From positions 1 through 9,468 of the forward strand of contig JALQXV010000091.1 of the NCBI GenBank assembly GCA_023263015.1: a DNA stretch of 9,468 bases. The letters run 5' to 3'. This document shows, one piece after another, positions 5,545 through 9,468 of the stretch. Position 1 is the first letter of the stretch; every line of letters begins with the position of its first letter. Origin of the DNA: Candidatus Saccharimonadia bacterium. Its GTDB lineage: Bacteria; Patescibacteriota; Saccharimonadia; Saccharimonadales; 2-12-FULL-41-12. Below the pieces are notes generated by a model that searched no databases, was not told the origin of the DNA, and worked only from the letters and a program-made list of their open reading frames with translations. The position numbers and the translations under genes were made by a program.

Positions 5545-8369
5545 ACAAATAACTCCTTGCTCGGTTGTTGCCATGCATCCTTAAGCTTGTCTACAGTAGT
5601 CATAAATACCGGCTTACGATAGTCATTAGTGCTCACTTCAAAAATACCGAGCGGAATTGAGATGCCGATTACTTGATGATTGTCGTCTGGGAAAATTGTA
5701 CTTGGGTCTACGCCATCTGGCACTTCAACAATAAAACAGCCTGCCGTTTCATTGAAAAGCGAGTGTTCTAGGTCGGCATCTTCGCCGTAATTGAGTCGAA
5801 CGCCACAATTGCCACCGATTGCCATTTCTGCAACAGCCGCAGCAACACCGCCTTCACTAACATCGTGACAAGACAATACTTGACCATTTTGAATTGCTGA
5901 ATGTACTGATGAAAGCGTTTCAAGTAGATTGTCAGTATCAATTTGAGGAACTTCCCCGCTCTGAGCGTTAGTAACATCGTAGTACGTAGAACCGCCCATA
6001 CCAGCAGCCTGCTTGCCAACCAAAACTAGTGAAGACCGCGGTTGTTTAATGTCACTCGTCATTGTTTTCTCAACATCTGGGATTCGGCCAAATGCAGACA
6101 TACATAGAACTGGTGGTATTTTAATGACTTCACCATCCTTACCGCGATACGTTGATGACAAACTATCTTTTCCAGAAATTACTGGCATTTCCAATACATC
6201 CATCATGTCTGTAATTGCATCGACTGATTTGTCGAGCGAACCCATTTCCTGCTCGTCTGGGAAAGGCCAGATAAAGTTATTTATAAGCGCCGCCTCTTTA
6301 GGGTCACCGCCAACTGCCACATAGTTAGCAACCGCCTCAGCAATTGCCCATTTACTACCTTCATATGGGTTTAGTCTATTCAAAATTGGGTTCATGCCAT
6401 GTGACTGAACAACGCCATATGGCTTACCTAGGATTGGTCGTACGACAAGCGCGTCATTTGGTCCTTCTTCGGTTTTACCACCAAACGGGCTAACCACGTT
6501 CCCGCCTTGAACTCCGTGATCGTACTGACGAACGATGGGCTCCTTTGAGCATACATTACCGTGTGCCATTACGGCCTTCAGACGACCGATCCAGTCCTGT
6601 TTATCTGCTGGAGCTTCAGGTTTTTGTTCTTCAATTACTTCTGGCTTCCAATCTGCAACCATCACTCGGTCTGGCAAGCCATTTTTAAGGAATTCATAAT
6701 CTATTTCGGCTACGTTTTTATCGCCATAGTTAACTGTAAGCGTATGGCTACCGTCAAATTCGCCAAGTACTGAAGCTTCAACATTATACTTTTCGCAAAT
6801 CCGTTGTAGCAGCTCCGCCTGCTCAGGTGGCACCGCCAGCACCATTCGTTCCTGAGACTCGCTTAAAAAGATTTCCCACGGAGCAAGCCCATCATACTTA
6901 AGTGGCGCCTTACTAATATCAACAGTAACGCCAATATCTTCACCAATCTCACCAATTGCTGATGAAAATCCGGCAGCACCGCAGTCCGTTAAAGCTCGAA
7001 TACAGCCATTGTCACGGGCTTCAATAATAGCGTCAAATGTTCGTTTTTCTTCGATGGCGTTTCCAATTTGAACAGCACTCGAGTTAACTTGCGCAGTTCG
7101 ATCGGTCATTTCACCCGATGAAAAGGTGGCACCGTGGATTCCGTCGCGACCAGTTCTTCCACCTACGGCAACAACCAAATCGCCAACTTCAGGTTTGCCC
7201 TTTTCGGCGAACTCTTCTGGCATAATGCCATACGCGCCAACGATTACTGTCGGCTTGGCTCTAAAATCTTCGTGGAAGTGCAGCGAACCATTGCCTGTAG
7301 GAATTCCCATTCGGTTTCCGTAATCTCGAACACCATCAACTACGCGCCGTTGTAAGTAATCTGGAGGTAGCGTACCGGCTGGTAATTTAGCGTGATCGAG
7401 ATCAGGTGGAGCTAAACAGAACATATCCGTTGAGATAATATTTTTAGCTCCTTTACCCGTACCAACAATGTCACGAAACACTCCACCGCTACCCGTCATA
7501 GCCCCACCATACGGTTCAATCGCTGAAGGACTGTTGTGTGTTTCAACTTTGCCACAAATTGCTTGGCCATCATAAAATTTCATAACACCAGAGTTGTCAT
7601 GAAAAGCAGATATGATCTTTTCACCAAAATGTCGACGAGCCGTTTCTTTAATACGCTTAAATAACGGATCTTTAGCTGTTCCATCTGGAAGCTGAATTTT
7701 GGCGTTAAATGTCTTGTGGCCACAATGTTCACTCCACGCAGCTGCCACAATTTCGAGCTCACAATCAGTTGGCTCGCGGTCGAGCTGCTTAAAGTAATCT
7801 TTAACGGCCTTCATTTCATCAAGACTTAAGAATAGTTTGTCCTTAGATAGTTCGAGCAACTGATCGTCGCCAGCATCGCTAATTGGTACCAATTCAACTG
7901 CGCCGACAGAGCCTTTGGTAGTTAGGCTTTCGGGTTCACGATCTACTACCTGCTGAACGGTCTTGTTAACAAGTAAACTACCAACTACTTCGTCAACGAA
8001 TCTCGGGTCAGTATCACTAGGAAAAATATACTCAATTGTTGAATCCGCAGCGTCTGGCCGCATACATAGGTCTCTAGCAGCTTTTACGATAGACGCCGCT
8101 TCTGGGTTCATAACCCCAGGCTTATAACCAACTTCGCGAACTTGATCACCTTGCGCTGTGCCGCCTAGCTCAAATTGTTGTACTTCACTGTCGGCCAGCA
8201 GACTGCCAAGTTGTACTGCCTCTTCTTCGCTTACACCTTGGACTCTGTAAACTTTTGATGTCTGCACCTCAACTTCTTGTCCAGTAGTTCGTAGGATCTC
8301 GTGCGAAACCGCTTGACCGATTGGATCGTCACCACCCTGCATTACTCGAATCTTCTGAATATCTGACAT
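5541..8369 (-). CDS. purL: FGAM synthetase, PurL with N-terminal PurS-like region
   Basis: PurL converts FGAR, ATP and PurQ-delivered ammonia to FGAM (step 4 of purine synthesis). At 942 aa it is longer than small PurL (about 740 aa, e.g. Bacillus) and shorter than the large enzyme with fused glutaminase (about 1300 aa). The extra N-terminus (1-150) looks like two PurS-like units, about 4-70 and 77-145, the second with YKPGVMNPE (82-90). The catalytic part has the linker and SEHCGHK (213-219), VETHNSPSAIEPYGG (275-289), TGSGGVFRD (292-300), GGRTGRDGIHGATFSSG (403-419) and DCGAAGFSSAIGE (462-474). The second half has GGDPKEA (687-693), SGKDSLSS (732-739) and SCHDVSEGGVAAAVAEM (833-849). ATG at 8369 is preferred over the TTG at 8387, which overlaps the Shine-Dalgarno. 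It is first in the operon; the glutaminase is the adjacent separate purQ. The stop is TGA. Confidence 0.96.
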   Translation of the reverse strand: MSDIQKIRVMQGGDDPIGQAVSHEILRTTGQEVEVQTSKVYRVQGVSEEEAVQLGSLLADSEVQQFELGGTAQGDQVREVGYKPGVMNPEAASIVKAARDLCMRPDAADSTIEYIFPSDTDPRFVDEVVGSLLVNKTVQQVVDREPESLTTKGSVGAVELVPISDAGDDQLLELSKDKLFLSLDEMKAVKDYFKQLDREPTDCELEIVAAAWSEHCGHKTFNAKIQLPDGTAKDPLFKRIKETARRHFGEKIISAFHDNSGVMKFYDGQAICGKVETHNSPSAIEPYGGAMTGSGGVFRDIVGTGKGAKNIISTDMFCLAPPDLDHAKLPAGTLPPDYLQRRVVDGVRDYGNRMGIPTGNGSLHFHEDFRAKPTVIVGAYGIMPEEFAEKGKPEVGDLVVAVGGRTGRDGIHGATFSSGEMTDRTAQVNSSAVQIGNAIEEKRTFDAIIEARDNGCIRALTDCGAAGFSSAIGEIGEDIGVTVDISKAPLKYDGLAPWEIFLSESQERMVLAVPPEQAELLQRICEKYNVEASVLGEFDGSHTLTVNYGDKNVAEIDYEFLKNGLPDRVMVADWKPEVIEEQKPEAPADKQDWIGRLKAVMAHGNVCSKEPIVRQYDHGVQGGNVVSPFGGKTEEGPNDALVVRPILGKPYGVVQSHGMNPILNRLNPYEGSKWAIAEAVANYVAVGGDPKEAALINNFIWPFPDEQEMGSLDKSVDAITDMMDVLEMPVISGKDSLSSTYRGKDGEVIKIPPVLCMSAFGRIPDVEKTMTSDIKQPRSSLVLVGKQAAGMGGSTYYDVTNAQSGEVPQIDTDNLLETLSSVHSAIQNGQVLSCHDVSEGGVAAAVAEMAIGGNCGVRLNYGEDADLEHSLFNETAGCFIVEVPDGVDPSTIFPDDNHQVIGISIPLGIFEVSTNDYRKPVFMTTVDKLKDAWQQPSKELFV
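5553..5558 (-). promoter_or_regulatory. Shine-Dalgarno of purQ inside purL
   Basis: Minus-strand AAGGAG lies 8 nt before the ATG at 5544, which itself overlaps the purL TGA. It supports the shorter PurQ start and coupled translation. Confidence 0.8.
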
Positions 8370-8377
8370 ACCCTGTA

Positions 8378-8385
8378 CACTCCTC
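8378..8385 (-). promoter_or_regulatory. Shine-Dalgarno of purL
   Basis: Minus-strand GAGGAGTG precedes the ATG at 8369 by 8-10 nt depending on the core counted. A TTG at 8387 reads in frame but would start inside this site, so it is rejected as the start. Confidence 0.75.
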
Positions 8386-8398
8386 AAGCTTTTGAAAA

Positions 8399-8427
8399 AT
8401 TATGTATGTATGCAAGCTAAAACACAA
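8399..8427 (-). promoter_or_regulatory. Candidate promoter of the purLQM operon
   Basis: A -10 CATAAT (8399-8404, 5 of 6 consensus) and a weak -35 TTGTGT (8422-8427, 3 of 6) are spaced by 17 nt on the minus strand, leaving a leader of about 25 nt with a Shine-Dalgarno. Three TATG units (8401-8412 on the plus strand) run through the -10 and spacer. No recognisable purine-repressor operator or purine riboswitch was seen. The VKOR-like gene ends only 78 nt upstream without a strong terminator, so read-through is also likely. Confidence 0.5.
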
Positions 8428-8447
8428 GCATAAGCAGTAATTAATTG

Positions 8448-9185
8448 CTAGAACAGGCTAAGCCAGTAGTCTGACCAACGATAAAAGAGCAGGACGAGTA
8501 TGAGCCCAAACGTAAGAGTGATTGCCTCGTATTTATAGCCGAGTAGCTTATTAAGTTTTTTACCGAGGTTAAGATGCTTCTTTTCGATACAGTACGCAAC
8601 TACGAGCCACAACATTGCAGATGTCACAAACCACACGAGCATACAGTATAAGCACAACTTGCCAATATTGAAGACACCCTGATAGAACAACCAACCAGCA
8701 AAGGTAGTAGCAAGCGCTAAACCGCCAGCCATCATACGCCACCATGCAGATGCGAGTTTAGTTCCGCCGGCTGCAATAGTTAATGCAGCTAGCAGAATTC
8801 CACCGTAACCAGCTACACCAATAAATGAGTTTGGAAAGCCAAAGGCACTCGCCTGAGGACTAGCAATGATCGGCGAACATGCCACAATCGGACTCAAACT
8901 ACAACTGGCAACGTGAGCCGGTTCTTTTAATAGCTCAATTTTTTCGATAGACAAGATGACTGCAGCACTCAAGCCAATTGATGACAGTGTTGCCAACCAT
9001 CGAGCAATTGTTAGTTCGGGTTTTACTGTTTTATAGCGCTGAGCTAAAACTGTCAGTAGCACCAAAATAGCGACGCCAAGGTAAACGTACTGGACCTTGC
9101 CGCGCAGGAAGAAGACGGTTATTAAGACGAAAAGAACCGGTGCAGCCCAAAAGTAACTATAAAGTTTTGATTGAAGTGATTTCAT
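8448..9185 (-). CDS. VKOR-family membrane thiol oxidoreductase
   Basis: Bacterial vitamin K epoxide reductase homologues re-oxidise a periplasmic or exported thioredoxin-like partner and pass electrons to quinone, replacing DsbB in disulfide formation. This 245-aa protein carries all four catalytic cysteines: loop Cys95 and Cys103 (spacing of 8, as in human VKOR C43/C51) and the CLYC motif Cys178-Cys181 in GKLCLYCMLVW (176-186). FGFPNSFIGVAGYGG (115-129) between them matches the quinone-pocket helix. About seven hydrophobic segments are visible: two extra at the N-terminus (about 11-28 and 32-49), the VKOR core (about 62-80, 120-140, 151-170 and 177-198) and one C-terminal (about 220-236). 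No thioredoxin domain is fused, unlike many bacterial members, so a separate partner is expected. Start ATG has AAGGA (9195-9199) 9 nt upstream. Confidence 0.92.
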   Translation of the reverse strand: MKSLQSKLYSYFWAAPVLFVLITVFFLRGKVQYVYLGVAILVLLTVLAQRYKTVKPELTIARWLATLSSIGLSAAVILSIEKIELLKEPAHVASCSLSPIVACSPIIASPQASAFGFPNSFIGVAGYGGILLAALTIAAGGTKLASAWWRMMAGGLALATTFAGWLFYQGVFNIGKLCLYCMLVWFVTSAMLWLVVAYCIEKKHLNLGKKLNKLLGYKYEAITLTFGLILVLLFYRWSDYWLSLF

Positions 9186-9229
9186 TTACATAAGTCCTTG
9201 TTTTGTTTGCGAGTAAACTTCTGTACTTA

Positions 9230-9238
9230 AGTATAACA
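9230..9238 (-). promoter_or_regulatory. Extended -10 promoter of the VKOR-like gene
   Basis: Minus-strand TGT followed by TATACT (5 of 6 consensus) forms an extended -10. The -35 region 17 nt upstream (TCCACT) is poor, which extended -10 promoters tolerate. Expected +1 lies about 38 nt before the ATG, leaving room for the Shine-Dalgarno. Confidence 0.55.
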
Positions 9239-9260
9239 AGAATCAAGCTCTGAGTGGACA

Positions 9261-9292
9261 GCGCACTTCGTTTCACCGAACCTCGGCTGCGC
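9261..9292. other. GC-rich self-complementary intergenic patch, unassigned
   Basis: Between the VKOR promoter and the tRNA-Pro terminator about 75 nt are clearly richer in G+C than other spacers here. GCGCA (9261-9265) pairs with TGCGC (9288-9292). Inside it either TTCG/CGAA (9267-9270 with 9277-9280) or CCGA/TCGG (9276-9279 with 9283-9286) can form a small hairpin. No ORF or tRNA fits. It could be a repeat unit of the REP type or part of an RNA; a single copy in the window cannot decide. Confidence 0.3.
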
Positions 9293-9325
9293 CGTACAGT
9301 TCTTGTGGTACCATCTCGCCAAATT

Positions 9326-9355
9326 AAAAAAGCCTAGCATTTGCTAAGCTTTTTT
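9326..9355 (-). terminator. Terminator of tRNA-Pro
   Basis: A 14-nt arm (9326-9339) pairs with 9342-9355, with six A:T pairs at the base giving a U-run in either direction. The one imperfect pair is G-U when read on the minus strand but C-A on the plus strand, so the minus-strand transcript forms the better hairpin. It begins within a few nucleotides of the tRNA-Pro CCA end. Confidence 0.85.
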
Positions 9356-9358
9356 AAT

Positions 9359-9435
9359 TGGTCGGGGATAAAGGACTCGAACCTTCGACCTCGCGGTCCC
9401 AAACCGCGCGCGCTAGCCAACTGCGCCAATCCCCG
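9359..9435 (-). tRNA. tRNA-Pro (UGG)
   Basis: The 77-nt gene forms a complete cloverleaf. The acceptor is CGGGGAT with ATCCCCG, including the C1-G72 pair typical of bacterial tRNA-Pro. The D-stem is GCGC/GCGC. The anticodon stem is CGCGG/CCGCG with loop TTTGGGA, anticodon TGG at 9401-9399 and G37. The T-loop is TTCGAGT. Discriminator A and CCA are encoded. It would read CCA and, by wobble, other proline codons. Confidence 0.97.
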
Positions 9436-9468
9436 TGCTTATTTGGAAAAGAGCAGCCCGAGAGCCGA
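9436..9468. other. Window edge, nothing recognised
   Basis: These 33 nt precede tRNA-Pro on the minus strand. No convincing -10 box is seen at the expected distance. A TTTTCCA string resembles a tRNA 3' end, but there is no T-loop before it, so no feature is called. Confidence 0.4.

Noticed and set aside
6561..6773. Plus-strand ORF of about 70 codons inside purL, along with other plus-strand ORFs across 2573-7355
   Set aside because: They are antisense frames of well-supported purL, purQ, purM and membrane-protein genes, with no ribosome binding site or recognisable domain.
9436..9468. Possible second tRNA 3' end (TTTTCCA) upstream of tRNA-Pro
   Set aside because: No T-loop with the conserved TTCRA pattern and no pairing T-stem is present before it in the available bases.
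1..9468. CRISPR array, phage, transposon, toxin-antitoxin or defence system
   Set aside because: No regularly spaced direct repeats, terminal inverted repeats, integrase/transposase motifs or paired toxin-antitoxin ORFs were seen; most genes have ordinary housekeeping or membrane functions.

Overview
The window looks like a stretch of a small, moderately AT-rich bacterial chromosome. The compact layout, single-copy tRNAs with encoded CCA, short membrane proteins and a repeated 'promoter -10 box directly before ATG' arrangement would fit a Patescibacteria/CPR genome, perhaps Saccharibacteria. That assignment is inference; no phylogenetic marker settles it. TGA is used as a stop (purL), so there is no sign of recoding.

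Left end (1-1486, plus strand): the 3' part of tRNA-His(GUG) with a compact terminator, then a perfect-consensus promoter whose predicted +1 falls on the ATG of an acidic 222-aa protein of unknown function. A flavin-binding split-barrel protein (PNPOx-like) and a PspC-domain membrane protein follow. The PspC gene overlaps the end of a convergent 87-codon ORF by 17 nt.

Middle (1470-3602, minus strand): small helical hypothetical, VIT/CCC1-type metal transporter, CTP-dependent polyprenol/phytol kinase-like membrane protein, a 26-codon ORF that has its own ribosome binding site, and a GlsB/YeaQ-type small membrane protein.

Right half (3672-8369, minus strand): a tight purine operon purL-purQ-purM, encoding FGAM synthetase (with an N-terminal PurS-like region), its glutaminase subunit and AIR synthetase. 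Together they catalyse steps 4 and 5 of de novo purine synthesis (FGAR to FGAM to AIR). PurL and PurQ overlap by ATGA; PurQ and PurM are 1 nt apart. Upstream of purL lies a VKOR-type membrane thiol oxidoreductase gene, then a structured GC-rich intergenic patch, and tRNA-Pro(UGG) with its terminator.

Two initiation styles coexist. Genes at 143, 834, 2530, 3192 and possibly 1733 have no Shine-Dalgarno and a -10-like hexamer 6-8 nt before ATG (leaderless candidates). The genes at 3308, 3602, 4793, 5544, 8369 and 9185 have clear Shine-Dalgarno sequences. No mobile element, CRISPR array or defence system was found.
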